Positions 5,123-12,499 of a stretch of 12,789 nucleotides of DNA are shown one piece after another. This DNA is from Microcaldota archaeon (GTDB taxonomy: Archaea; Micrarchaeota; Micrarchaeia; Micrarchaeales; Micrarchaeaceae): positions 1-12,789 of the forward strand of contig JAKAXF010000011.1 of NCBI GenBank assembly GCA_021816645.1, given 5' to 3'. The position numbers and the translations under genes are program-made. The stretch's first letter is position 1, and each line of letters begins with the position of its first letter. Below the pieces are notes generated by a model. That model did no database searches. It worked only from the letters and a program-made list of their open reading frames with translations, and was not told the DNA's origin.

Positions 5123-8100
5123 CAGCCACCACCCTGCGGCGTTCCGGAGCCGTTTACCGCCTCGATCTGTATCCCAACGACCTTCGATTCGCCGTCCTGC
5201 TTCATGACGCCTATGGCGGTTTCGGCGCCCTGTATCAGCGCGTTGTTGTGGCTTACCACTATGAACTGCGAGTTCTTGCTAAGCTCTTTGGTAAGTTTGG
5301 AGAGCTTTATCGAATTCTCCTCGTCTAGTGCTGAATCTATCTCGTCGAATATGTAGAACGACATCGGGTTCATGAGCTGAATAGAAAACAGCAGTATCAG
5401 CGATATCAGGGACTTCTCCCCTCCGGATTTGCTCTCCAAAGTTGCCCTCATCTTTCCATTCGCCGGAAGGTTTATTATCAGCCCTGAGTTGAACGGATCT
5501 TTAGGGTCTGAAAGGGCGAGCGTAGCGTTGCCTTCGAATACCGTAGAGTAAAGCCTGGAGAAATTTGCGCTTACCTTTGCTAGGGTCTCGTTGAATATGT
5601 TGAGCTTCTTTGATTCTACCTCGTCTATTATTGATATTATGGAGTTTTTCTCGTTCTCCAGCGTGGAAAGCTTCTGCGACGCCTCTTCCACCATCTTTTT
5701 CCTCTCTGCGTACATCTCCGGTGCCTTGAGGTTGACGGCACCGAGCATCTCTACTTCGTTCTTTAGCACTGCGGCCTTCTCTTCTAGGGTCTTGAGTGAT
5801 TGTAGGTCCAGCTGCTTAACGTCGTGATACGACATCAACTCGACTTTTATGTCTCCCAACCTGGTCTGCGTTTGCGCGATGGTCATCTCGTATTCCTGCA
5901 TCCTGTCCTTGATTTTTGAAAGCTCGCTCTCTGACTTGCCCCTTTCGAATGAAAGGGCCGAAATCTTTTCCTCGTACTGTGATATCATCTTGTAGAGCGA
6001 CGCCGATTCAGAGTCGTGGCTCTTTATCGTGGTCTCCAATTCCCTCTTTTTGGTAGATAGCTTTTCTATCTCACCTTTTAGCGACCTGCTCTCTGCCGAG
6101 GCTTTTCCGAGTTCGTCGTCTATGGCCGCGAGCTCGCCCGAAACGGTCTTTGTTCTGTCTCCTATCATCTCGTCTTCCTTCTCCAGCGATGCTATCTTCA
6201 TTTTCATCTGCTCGATTTCACTTCTAAGCAGTTTTATCTTTTCCGCGGCCTCCTTGTCGGCTTTCCTGCCCTTTGTCTCAGAGAGCTTGCCGGATATCAT
6301 GGAGTAGAGCCTCGTCTCTTCGGTTTTCAGCCCCGCCTTTTTATCCGCGAGCATTCCCGCCTTTTCCTTTAGCGACGCAAGGGATTCCAGCATCTTGCTC
6401 GCGACCGATTCTGCCTCTTCTATTGTATTCTCGATGCTGATTATTCGTGCACCAAGTTTCTCTATCTCTTCAACGTCTCTCTTGTACTCCGAACCTTTTG
6501 AAAGAAGCTGCACCTCGTAATCTGCAAGCTCTTTCCTTATCTTTTCGGCCTCGCTCGAACGTTCCTCGTCCTCGCCAGAGAGTGCAGCCTTCTCGCGCTG
6601 CAGGGACTCGAGTTTTGAATTGAGCGAAGCTAGTGATGGCTGCTGGCGTATCAGACCTCCGGTAACAACTCCTGAAGATTCTACCAACTCGCCTCCAGGA
6701 GTTACGAACCTGGCCTTTCCTATGCCTGCCTTCTTCGCCTCCAAAACGCTTTCGACGAGATACGTGTCTGAGAAGACGTATCCTATCGCGTTCGAAAACT
6801 TCTTATCGTACTTTACCAGCTCTATGATCGGCTTTAACGACGTGATTTTTGCACGAGTGCCCTGCCTTATGTCTTCAAGCGGGATGAACGATGCCCTGTC
6901 GCTTCCGTTAGACTTGAGAATCCCTATGGCCCTGTTCGCGTCCTCTATGGTGTCTACTACGAAGTAGTTTATCCTGCTCTGGGCAGCGGCGTATATGGCG
7001 TTTGAATCCTTTTCATCAAATTCGCAGAGATCCTTCACACGCCCGTAGAAACCCCGTGGCATATTCTTTTTTAGGAGTGCGAGCGTTTTGTCAGAAGCGC
7101 CCGCCACATATATTTTCTCCTTCACGCGCAGTATCTCGAGGTCCATCGCTCCGGCCCTTTCTGCCGTTTCCTTGGCCTTGCCTTCCAACTCCTTCAACAG
7201 CGCTCGCTTCTTTTCTGATTCTTTCCTAACCGCCTCAATTTCTTTTGTTGTAGTTGATAGGGACGATTCCAACGCGGAACGCTCCCTTGTAGTAGACTGA
7301 AGTTCCCCTTTCATGGAGTTTATTCTCGCACTAGAGGATTCGAGAGACGCTGATAAACGGCTTTGTTCGGCCTGGATACGTTCTATTTCCTGCGATACGG
7401 ATTCTATTTCAGCGCGTACATTCTCGTATTCTTGCGCGAGGTTAGTTTCGCCATCGTCGCTGGTTTGATACACCTCACTTTCGGCAAGGATCTTCAGCTT
7501 ACTTTCCGCTTCTTTTTTCAGGGAGGCAATCTCACTCTTGTTGCTTTCCGACTTCCTTGCTAGATCGGCCTTTTCGCTCTTCCCCGACTTCTGCTTGGCG
7601 GCATAAGACTCTATCATAGACTCCAGGGACCTTATCCTTTCCTCCTTTACCGCTATGTCCTTCGCTATCTCCTCTATTATGTGGTTTGTGGAGTTGATCT
7701 CCATGGACCTTTTATTCAGCTCGCTACTCTTCTTCTCCTTCTCAGAGCTCAGCCGCGATATCTCCTTGCCTGATTCGGCGATGCTCGCCTCTATCTGCTG
7801 CTTTTTTGCCTGAGCTTCCGCGCGCCCGGCCGAAGCTTTTGAGAATTCCTCCGTGAGCTGGCTTTCCCTGAGCTTCAGCATAGTGTAGTTTACTCTTTTC
7901 AAAGTAGAAGTCATTTCTATGTATCTCTCTGCGTCGGCCTTCTCCTTCTCCAGCTCCTTGAGGAAACCCATCCTCTCATTCAGCATTATCTTTGATCCGT
8001 TTATCTTCTCTTCCACTTTCTCGAGCTCCTTCATCGATGCTTCTTTCTTCTCGTCGAATTCACGTATTCCGGCCGCGACATCTATGAGGCCGCGCCGTTC

Positions 8101-8547
8101 CTTCATGTTCAAGTTGAGTATTCTTATTATCTCGCCCTGGGTTATGGTGTTGGTTATTTCTATGCCTCCCCTGTTTGCGTGAAGCATATCTATAACCTCC
8201 TGCCGCGTCGCGTGCTTCCCGTTGAGCCTATATCCTACCTTGTTGTTCGATTTTATGTGTCTGACTATCTCCACCTCGCTGTCGCCAGACATCTTAACGG
8301 ATACCCACGCCTTCTTTATTCCGTCGTCGGGATTGGGCTTCGCCGCGTCGTTTATCAGCTGCGTTGAATTCGTAACTCTTATCCTGCGCAGCGAATTCTC
8401 ACCGAAAGCGAAAAGAATTGAGTCGCATATGTTTGACTTGCCGGAGCCGTTTGGTCCTACTATGCAGTTGAAACCTTTGCTAAACCTTATTGTAGCGCTG
8501 CGGAAAGACTTGAAGTTATGAAGAGACACCCTGTCTAGATAGAGCAT
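5122..8547 (-). CDS. smc: Chromosome segregation ATPase SMC
   Basis: SMC forms V-shaped dimers that organise and segregate the chromosome, driven by ATP binding at paired heads. The N-terminal half-head has the LHNFKSF start and Walker A GPNGSGKS (31-38). Two long Glu/Lys/Ser/Leu-rich coiled-coil arms flank a globular hinge at about 490-635, marked by PRGFYGRVKDL, NYFVVDTIEDA, ARFVTPGGELVE and VVTGG. The C-terminal half-head has the ABC signature SGGEKS (from 1041), Walker B FYIFDEIDSALD (catalytic Glu1069) and the VVSHN His switch. The 1141 residues are full length. ATG 8547 is chosen because MLYLDRVSLHNFKSF matches the family start; an in-frame GTG at 8568 lies seven codons upstream. No ScpA or ScpB kleisin-complex gene is adjacent. 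An M50 protease precedes it by 62 bases and a signal peptidase is coupled to its stop codon. Confidence 0.97.
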   Translation of the reverse strand: MLYLDRVSLHNFKSFRSATIRFSKGFNCIVGPNGSGKSNICDSILFAFGENSLRRIRVTNSTQLINDAAKPNPDDGIKKAWVSVKMSGDSEVEIVRHIKSNNKVGYRLNGKHATRQEVIDMLHANRGGIEITNTITQGEIIRILNLNMKERRGLIDVAAGIREFDEKKEASMKELEKVEEKINGSKIMLNERMGFLKELEKEKADAERYIEMTSTLKRVNYTMLKLRESQLTEEFSKASAGRAEAQAKKQQIEASIAESGKEISRLSSEKEKKSSELNKRSMEINSTNHIIEEIAKDIAVKEERIRSLESMIESYAAKQKSGKSEKADLARKSESNKSEIASLKKEAESKLKILAESEVYQTSDDGETNLAQEYENVRAEIESVSQEIERIQAEQSRLSASLESSSARINSMKGELQSTTRERSALESSLSTTTKEIEAVRKESEKKRALLKELEGKAKETAERAGAMDLEILRVKEKIYVAGASDKTLALLKKNMPRGFYGRVKDLCEFDEKDSNAIYAAAQSRINYFVVDTIEDANRAIGILKSNGSDRASFIPLEDIRQGTRAKITSLKPIIELVKYDKKFSNAIGYVFSDTYLVESVLEAKKAGIGKARFVTPGGELVESSGVVTGGLIRQQPSLASLNSKLESLQREKAALSGEDEERSSEAEKIRKELADYEVQLLSKGSEYKRDVEEIEKLGARIISIENTIEEAESVASKMLESLASLKEKAGMLADKKAGLKTEETRLYSMISGKLSETKGRKADKEAAEKIKLLRSEIEQMKMKIASLEKEDEMIGDRTKTVSGELAAIDDELGKASAESRSLKGEIEKLSTKKRELETTIKSHDSESASLYKMISQYEEKISALSFERGKSESELSKIKDRMQEYEMTIAQTQTRLGDIKVELMSYHDVKQLDLQSLKTLEEKAAVLKNEVEMLGAVNLKAPEMYAERKKMVEEASQKLSTLENEKNSIISIIDEVESKKLNIFNETLAKVSANFSRLYSTVFEGNATLALSDPKDPFNSGLIINLPANGKMRATLESKSGGEKSLISLILLFSIQLMNPMSFYIFDEIDSALDEENSIKLSKLTKELSKNSQFIVVSHNNALIQGAETAIGVMKQDGESKVVGIQIEAVNGSGTPQGGG

Positions 8548-8609
8548 TTCCTTACCTGGTCGCTGCACGTCAATAAATATGGCTCTGAAACCCTTTTATT
8601 TGTTTCTTT
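8548..8609 (-). promoter_or_regulatory. Short gap before smc with possible TATA elements
   Basis: On the minus strand this gap contains AAATAAAAG (about 8593-8601) and ATATTTATTG (8571-8580). The second lies about 26-30 bases before the smc ATG, so a transcript starting there would be almost leaderless; the first would give a leader of about 25 bases. smc may therefore have its own promoter besides read-through from the protease gene. The evidence is motif-level only. Confidence 0.35.
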
Positions 8610-9707
8610 CTATTCTTGGGACTTCCTGTGGAGCTGCCTTGCTTTGGATACGTGCAGCGCTATTATTGAGTCGGCGTGCTGCGCGAATACCACTCCCGCT
8701 ATCTTTTTGCCCTTTATTACTACAGCCAGCGGAGCGTTGCGCGACTGCATCTCTCCTACCGCCTTTAAAAGTTTGGTGTTATACGACACCATAGGCAGTT
8801 CCATCCCGTAAGCGTAGACAGGTTGTGATAACATGCTTGGCATCGCGTTGTTCGTGGTTTGTAGTTTTGAAGGTATATGGGCAAGCTTGACCGAGTCCCC
8901 ATCCCGGAAGAGTATTATGTGGGTGTGCGATTTCAGCATCTTTTCGTATACGGATGACAGCCTAGCGTTCCTGTCAACAATCGTGAAGTTCTTGCTCAAC
9001 GCGGCCCTCACATACAGATTCGATGCGTAGGTCTTCGCGAACGCGGACTGCAGCTCGGCCTGCGATCCAGAATAGAGGAACATCACTATGAAGAGGTCAT
9101 AGAATACCAGAAATTCCCTGTTGAGCAGGCTGTATCCTTTTGCGTATATCGCAAATATTATGGTGCCGATAACGAACAGAACAAGAACCACGTTGCTCAG
9201 TTTCACCGTTATCTGCGTCGACTTGAGGTAGCTGCGCTTCCTCTGAAGGTACGCCCTGAACACCCTCCCCCCATCAAGCGGGAAGCCCGGCAATATGTTG
9301 AATACCCCGAGGAGCAGGTTTATCTCCACGGTGAAGACAACCGTCTGATGTATTATGCCAGCCGGAGCTATCGGTATAAAGAGCAGGAACAGCGCCCCCA
9401 GGGCGAAGCTGGCCAGGGGTCCGGCCAACGCGATGTTGAACTCTTCTTTCGGCTTTACGGTGTCGAGATCCATTACCGATATTCCCCCGATCGGAAGTAG
9501 CACTATCTTATTTACTTTCACTTTGTAGTGCAACGATGTCATAGAGTGCGACAGCTCGTGCAGCAGCACGCATATGAAGAGTATCACGAAAAGCACGAAA
9601 ACGTAAATGCTCAGTATAAGAACGAAAAGCAGCAACAGCAGGAACGACCAGTGGAGCTCTATTTTTATCCCCGCTATCTTGCCTATGGTTGGTGAAAATC
9701 CCGCCAT
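8610..9707 (-). CDS. Site-2 protease family (M50) zinc metalloprotease with C-terminal CBS-like domains
   Basis: Intramembrane metalloproteases of this family cut transmembrane substrates such as regulators within the bilayer. The N-terminus has the family opening GKIAGIKIELHWSF, followed by hydrophobic segments. The zinc motif is HELSH (His50, Glu51, His54), and the third ligand lies in PGFPLDGGRVFR (Asp145), the conserved LDG motif. FNIALAGPLAS is also typical. Several more membrane segments reach to about residue 215. The remainder, about 230-350, looks like a divergent CBS pair (NFTIVDRNARLSSVYEKML and LPMVSYNTKLLKAVGEMQ repeats), a common arrangement in archaeal S2P homologues that may sense nucleotides. 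The 365-residue length is usual for the CBS-containing group. It is divergent from the metallophosphoesterase gene and leads the unit protease-smc-signal peptidase. Substrate unknown. Confidence 0.93.
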   Translation of the reverse strand: MAGFSPTIGKIAGIKIELHWSFLLLLLFVLILSIYVFVLFVILFICVLLHELSHSMTSLHYKVKVNKIVLLPIGGISVMDLDTVKPKEEFNIALAGPLASFALGALFLLFIPIAPAGIIHQTVVFTVEINLLLGVFNILPGFPLDGGRVFRAYLQRKRSYLKSTQITVKLSNVVLVLFVIGTIIFAIYAKGYSLLNREFLVFYDLFIVMFLYSGSQAELQSAFAKTYASNLYVRAALSKNFTIVDRNARLSSVYEKMLKSHTHIILFRDGDSVKLAHIPSKLQTTNNAMPSMLSQPVYAYGMELPMVSYNTKLLKAVGEMQSRNAPLAVVIKGKKIAGVVFAQHADSIIALHVSKARQLHRKSQE

Positions 9708-9802
9708 TTATAACACGAATGGTATTGTATTAATCGTTTTGATAGGAAGTTATATAATAAAATGTCGGTGTAGAAAGGTTATGCGTGTAACGAGGTGCCA
9801 AC
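9708..9802. promoter_or_regulatory. Divergent promoter region between M50 protease and metallophosphoesterase
   Basis: The 95-base gap between divergent genes holds TATATAATAA at 9751-9760, preceded on the plus strand by the purine-rich AGGAAG (BRE-like). For the plus-strand gene this would put the transcription start near 9778, with a leader of about 25 bases carrying GAGGTG (9792-9797), a strong ribosome binding site five bases before the GTG start. Read on the minus strand the same tract (TTATTATATA) lies about 45 bases before the protease ATG and could serve that gene too. No strong ribosome binding site is seen before the protease ATG. Confidence 0.6.
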
Positions 9803-10555
9803 GTGCAGAGTAAAGAGAATGTGATGTTCATACTGAACGAGCCAGCGCTTGTAGTAGAAGAGAGTGGAAAGCGTTACCTCGTTGTTGGAGACCTTCACAT
9901 AGGGCTCGAGGCAAGGCTTAGGGGCAAGGGCGTACACGTATACGGTATTGCCGAGAATATGGTGAAAAAGATAAAGCGTATCATGAACGAGTTTGATTCA
10001 GACTCGTTGATAGTGCTCGGTGATGTGAAGGACAGCATACTGTATCCCGATTCATACGAGCTGCGAGCCATAAAATCCTTCTTCGAGGCTCTTGAAGGGA
10101 TAGAAGTAGTGGTAGCCGAAGGAAATCACGACGCGCATCTTGAGGAGATAACGGGCGTACGACCAAAGAAAGAGATACTGCTCGGCAGATACGCGCTGTT
10201 TCATGGAAACGCCTTCCCGAGCGCAGAGGCGATGAAGAGGGACTACCTGATAACTGCGCACAGCCACGTCGGCGTCACGCTGAAGGACGAGAAGGGGACG
10301 GTTTATAGGTACAAAGCGTGGATGATATCGAGCTTATCTAAGAAAGCGGGAGAGTACTACAAGGAGTATAACAAGAAGGCGAAACTTATCTCGATGCCGG
10401 CGTTCAACGACCTTATACTTGGAACAGGAGTCGAACAGCTATCAAAGAAGGACAACCTTAATCCGCTGCTTAGAAATGGGATATTCAATTACAGCAGGGC
10501 CGAGGTGTATCTGCTAAACGGCGAATTTGCTGGGCGTGTGTCATCGCTGAAATGA
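9803..10555 (+). CDS. SbcD/Mre11-related archaeal metallophosphoesterase (COG1407-like)
   Basis: This is a calcineurin-like phosphoesterase with the two-metal motif set: GDLHIG (Asp30, His32), LGDVKD (Asp74), GNHD (Asn108-His109), HG (His134) and AHSHV (His153, His155). The PAFNDLILGTGVE segment near residue 200 is typical of the archaeal subfamily related to SbcD/Mre11, often annotated ICC-like or DNA-repair-linked phosphoesterase. The biological substrate is not established for this family. The 250-residue length is normal. Small deviations are Asp77 where GDVKH has His, and Ala152 where the usual motif has Gly, but the metal ligands themselves are kept. The GTG start is decided by GAGGTG five bases upstream. 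It is the only plus-strand gene and converges on rpoK. Confidence 0.9.
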   Translation: MQSKENVMFILNEPALVVEESGKRYLVVGDLHIGLEARLRGKGVHVYGIAENMVKKIKRIMNEFDSDSLIVLGDVKDSILYPDSYELRAIKSFFEALEGIEVVVAEGNHDAHLEEITGVRPKKEILLGRYALFHGNAFPSAEAMKRDYLITAHSHVGVTLKDEKGTVYRYKAWMISSLSKKAGEYYKEYNKKAKLISMPAFNDLILGTGVEQLSKKDNLNPLLRNGIFNYSRAEVYLLNGEFAGRVSSLK

Positions 10556-10588
10556 CGCACGCGGGTACATGACCGCAAAGCAGCAGGA
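10556..10588. other. Convergent intergenic gap
   Basis: Only 33 bases separate the stop codons of the metallophosphoesterase (plus) and rpoK (minus). GCGG...CCGC at about 10561-10576 could make a weak hairpin, but there is no T-run on either strand, so I do not call a terminator. Transcripts from the two sides probably overlap at their 3' ends. Confidence 0.4.
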
Positions 10589-10774
10589 TCAGGACTCCCT
10601 TATTATCGTTATAGGTATCGCGCCCTTTTCAAATTCGAGCTCGGCCAGATCCAGCGGATTGGTGGTCCCTTCCGGAACGTCTATTAGCGGCGGTGCACCG
10701 TAGGCGAGCTGGAGTGCGCGCGCGCCTATGATTCTTGCTTTCTCGTATTTAGTGTATTCTTCTTTGTCCTGCAT
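10589..10774 (-). CDS. rpoK: DNA-directed RNA polymerase subunit Rpo6/RpoK
   Basis: Rpo6 (RpoK), the archaeal counterpart of eukaryotic RPB6 and bacterial omega, clamps and stabilises the largest RNA polymerase subunit. The 61-residue protein is full length. It carries the family core TKYEKARIIGARALQLAYGAPPL, then the IDVPEGTTNPLDLAELEFEKG segment and the C-terminal IPITIIR. It follows geranylgeranyl reductase by 25 bases on the same strand, so the two are probably co-transcribed. GATGAT just upstream of the ATG may be a weak ribosome binding site. Confidence 0.95.
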   Translation of the reverse strand: MQDKEEYTKYEKARIIGARALQLAYGAPPLIDVPEGTTNPLDLAELEFEKGAIPITIIRES

Positions 10775-10799
10775 AGAATCATCGTGATACTATTTACCA

Positions 10800-12245
10800 T
10801 TACACCGGATTTGGCTTAAACCTTCCCTTGAATTCCTTTACCTCGTTTTCTATCTTGCCCTTCCATGGCAGGAACTCTTGCGGAGTCTTGGGGTACTTCT
10901 CGTAAAGCGCGTTGATCTCCTTCATCTTGCTCATCACGTAGAGAAGGTTGCTGAAGGCGTTTATGTTCGCGGCACCCTGCAGTGCGAGCTTGAACTTGGT
11001 CGCTAGACCAAGCTCGGGAACCAAACCGTAGCTGAGCTGCTTTGCCTCCTGCGCTGTCAGGAACATCTTCATACCATAGTTAATAAGATCGTTGTTCAGA
11101 GACTGCAGATACACCCTGAACACCTCAAGGCTGGCGCTCTTCTTGCCGTAGTGCTCGTTGAAGTCAAGGTTGTACTTCCATAGTCCCTTTGCGCTAACGT
11201 CACCGCTGTTGATCGCTTCTACGGCGTCAATTCCGGCCAGGATTCCTGCGGTCAGGGCTGGCCCTATTCCACCCGCGCTGATCGGATTTGGCATAGCCAT
11301 GCTGTCTCCAGCACCCATGTAGCCGTTGAACGTAAGGGATTCCATCTGATGCCTCACGGCCACGGACCAATATCCTTCCCCTCCGTTCGGCCCCTCGGTA
11401 AACTGCCTTAGGTTCTTGAATATGGGGATTGAAAGCGCGTACTCCTTCATCAGGCTTTGTAGCGTATCCTTCTTGTTAAGCTTCTTGTTCCTAAGCTCCA
11501 GGCTGGTCTTCTGGACGCCTATACCTACGTTGGCCCTGTTGCCCTTCTTTGGGAAGACCCATCCATAGCCTCCTGGAGACACAACCTGATTAAGATGTAT
11601 GAGTGCGTATTTCTTGCTGTAGTACAACTCGTCTTCATGGTCCAGGTCGAACTCGTAAAGGAATCTTCCGGTAAGCTCGAGATCGTTTATATCGAGCATA
11701 TTTTCTACGTATTCGTTCTTGGGCAGAAGACGCCTTAGCGTAGTTGATATGCCGAGCGCGTCTATTACCACCTTCGCCCTGAACTCCTTGTGCTCCTTCT
11801 TGGCGTCCTTTCCGGCAATACCTACCACGTAGTTGTTTTCCACTATCGGGCGTTCCACTTCGAAGCTCGGAGTATACTCGACCCCGTTCTTCAGCGCACC
11901 GTCTAGAAGCTTGCCTTCGAAGAGGGGCCTGTTGAGCACGTAACCCGCTCCTTCGTCGAAAAGCACTTTAGATTTGAAGTCTGGCGATATCGCCGTAACT
12001 CCTTCAACCCTTATGTCGAGTTCAGGATAATCAAACTTTATACCGAGGTTGGACTTGATGAAATCCAGGTGTGATTCGGCCACTGCGTCGCCGCACACCC
12101 AACCCCAATTCGTCTTCCTGCCTACGTTGGTCCTGTCGTTCCTGTCGAGAAGCAGCACCCTGGCCCCGTTCTTTGCGGCCATAGCTGCAGCGGGCAATCC
12201 CGACATTCCTGCCCCCGCTACTATTATATCATAATTTTCGGCCAT
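10800..12245 (-). CDS. Geranylgeranyl reductase family flavoprotein (archaeal lipid saturation)
   Basis: Members of this family use FAD to hydrogenate geranylgeranyl chains of archaeal membrane lipids (digeranylgeranylglycerophospholipid reductase) or related isoprenoids. The N-terminus is a Rossmann dinucleotide fold with GAGMSG (11-16) and an acidic strand end LLLDR. The family Cys motif is WVCGDAV (Cys51). YGWVFPKKGNRANVGIGV and the second FAD motif GAGDSMAMPNPISAGGIGPAL (about 310-330) follow, then a roughly 130-residue C-terminal region of the usual kind. The 481 residues are full length. I chose ATG 12245 over an in-frame TTG at 12266 because the fold begins right after it and the TATA box places the transcript start downstream of the TTG. 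Close relatives act on other isoprenoids, so the exact substrate is inferred. rpoK follows. Confidence 0.92.
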   Translation of the reverse strand: MAENYDIIVAGAGMSGLPAAAMAAKNGARVLLLDRNDRTNVGRKTNWGWVCGDAVAESHLDFIKSNLGIKFDYPELDIRVEGVTAISPDFKSKVLFDEGAGYVLNRPLFEGKLLDGALKNGVEYTPSFEVERPIVENNYVVGIAGKDAKKEHKEFRAKVVIDALGISTTLRRLLPKNEYVENMLDINDLELTGRFLYEFDLDHEDELYYSKKYALIHLNQVVSPGGYGWVFPKKGNRANVGIGVQKTSLELRNKKLNKKDTLQSLMKEYALSIPIFKNLRQFTEGPNGGEGYWSVAVRHQMESLTFNGYMGAGDSMAMPNPISAGGIGPALTAGILAGIDAVEAINSGDVSAKGLWKYNLDFNEHYGKKSASLEVFRVYLQSLNNDLINYGMKMFLTAQEAKQLSYGLVPELGLATKFKLALQGAANINAFSNLLYVMSKMKEINALYEKYPKTPQEFLPWKGKIENEVKEFKGRFKPNPV

Positions 12246-12271
12246 ACTTACACGTAAAAAACGCAAACGCA

Positions 12272-12284
12272 GTTTATATTAAAC
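12272..12284 (-). promoter_or_regulatory. TATA box of the geranylgeranyl reductase-rpoK unit
   Basis: The minus strand reads TTTAATATAAA at 12283-12273, centred about 33 bases before the ATG at 12245. With the usual spacing of about 25 bases, transcription would start near 12252 and leave a leader of only about 7 bases. This excludes the upstream in-frame TTG as the start codon. A purine-rich tract (GGGAGAAACAAAAAGG) lies further upstream. Confidence 0.55.
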
Positions 12285-12379
12285 ATAATCTTATTTAACC
12301 TTTTTGTTTCTCCCTTTTTTTGGTCATTGATAGTACTTTCCAGATGTCAAATATCCGGATCTGTAGATTGAATAATATG
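12285..12379. other. Non-coding spacer between tRNA-Leu and the lipid gene promoter
   Basis: The spacer contains a pyrimidine-rich tract on the plus strand (about 12299-12321, runs of T), a short inverted repeat CAGAT...ATCTG (12341-12345 and 12359-12363) and an ATCCGGAT palindrome (12353-12360). No open reading frame or RNA fold is convincing. The T-runs are on the wrong strand to end the tRNA transcript. Confidence 0.4.
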
Positions 12380-12484
12380 TGCAGGGGGAGGGATTTGAAC
12401 CCACGAAGGTCCTAAGACCACAGGATCTTAAGTCCTGCGCAATTTTCTGTGGTGCTTTACCAGACCAGACTCTGCCACCCCTGC
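12380..12484 (-). tRNA. tRNA-Leu(UAA) with a D-loop intron
   Basis: The minus strand folds into a class II tRNA. The acceptor stem GCAGGGG/CCCCTGC has seven perfect pairs with discriminator A at 12380; the CCA end is not encoded. The anticodon stem CAGGA/TCCTG closes loop CTTAAGA with anticodon TAA at 12430-12428. The long variable arm pairs GGTC with GACC, as expected for Leu. The T-arm has loop TTCAAAT and a stem with one U-U mismatch (positions 50-64). The D-region is about 20 bases too long. Removing 12463-12444 gives D-stem GCAG/TTGC and loop AGTCTGGTA with the invariant GG, and a mature tRNA of 85 bases including the discriminator. It starts 15 bases after the PAC2 stop codon, without a clear promoter of its own. 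Confidence 0.93.
12444..12463 (-). other. 20-nt bulge-helix-bulge tRNA intron at position 20/21
   Basis: Pairing within the D-region gives the splice motif: TCTG (12469-12466) pairs with CAGA (12449-12446), flanked by the three-base bulges GTC (12465-12463) and AAA (12445-12443). Inside lies a TGGT/ACCA hairpin with a five-base loop. Cutting each bulge after its second base, as the archaeal splicing endonuclease does, removes 20 bases and joins U20 to A21. A tandem TCTGGTCTGG at the 5' junction makes exact ends slightly ambiguous, but this solution alone restores the standard D-arm. The outer helix is the D-stem, offset by two unpaired bases, so the motif is relaxed. Confidence 0.82.
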
Positions 12485-12499
12485 ATGATCAAACGTTCA

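Noticed and set aside
5591..8521. Many open frames on the plus strand opposite smc
   Set aside because: They are Ser/Phe-rich shadows of the coiled-coil codons on the minus strand, with no ribosome binding sites or recognisable domains.
10561..10576. Possible hairpin terminator between the metallophosphoesterase and rpoK
   Set aside because: The stem is only four strong pairs and no T-run follows on either strand.
12245..12266. TTG at 12266 as start of the geranylgeranyl reductase
   Set aside because: It would lie upstream of the transcription start implied by the TATA box, and the seven added residues are not part of the Rossmann fold.
12299..12321. T-rich tract as a transcription terminator
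   Set aside because: The T-runs are on the plus strand, where no gene ends nearby. On the minus strand the tract is purine-rich and lies upstream of a TATA box.
12421..12440. Intron in the anticodon loop of tRNA-Leu
   Set aside because: The anticodon loop is a normal seven bases (CTTAAGA) closed by a perfect five-pair stem. All extra length lies in the D-region.
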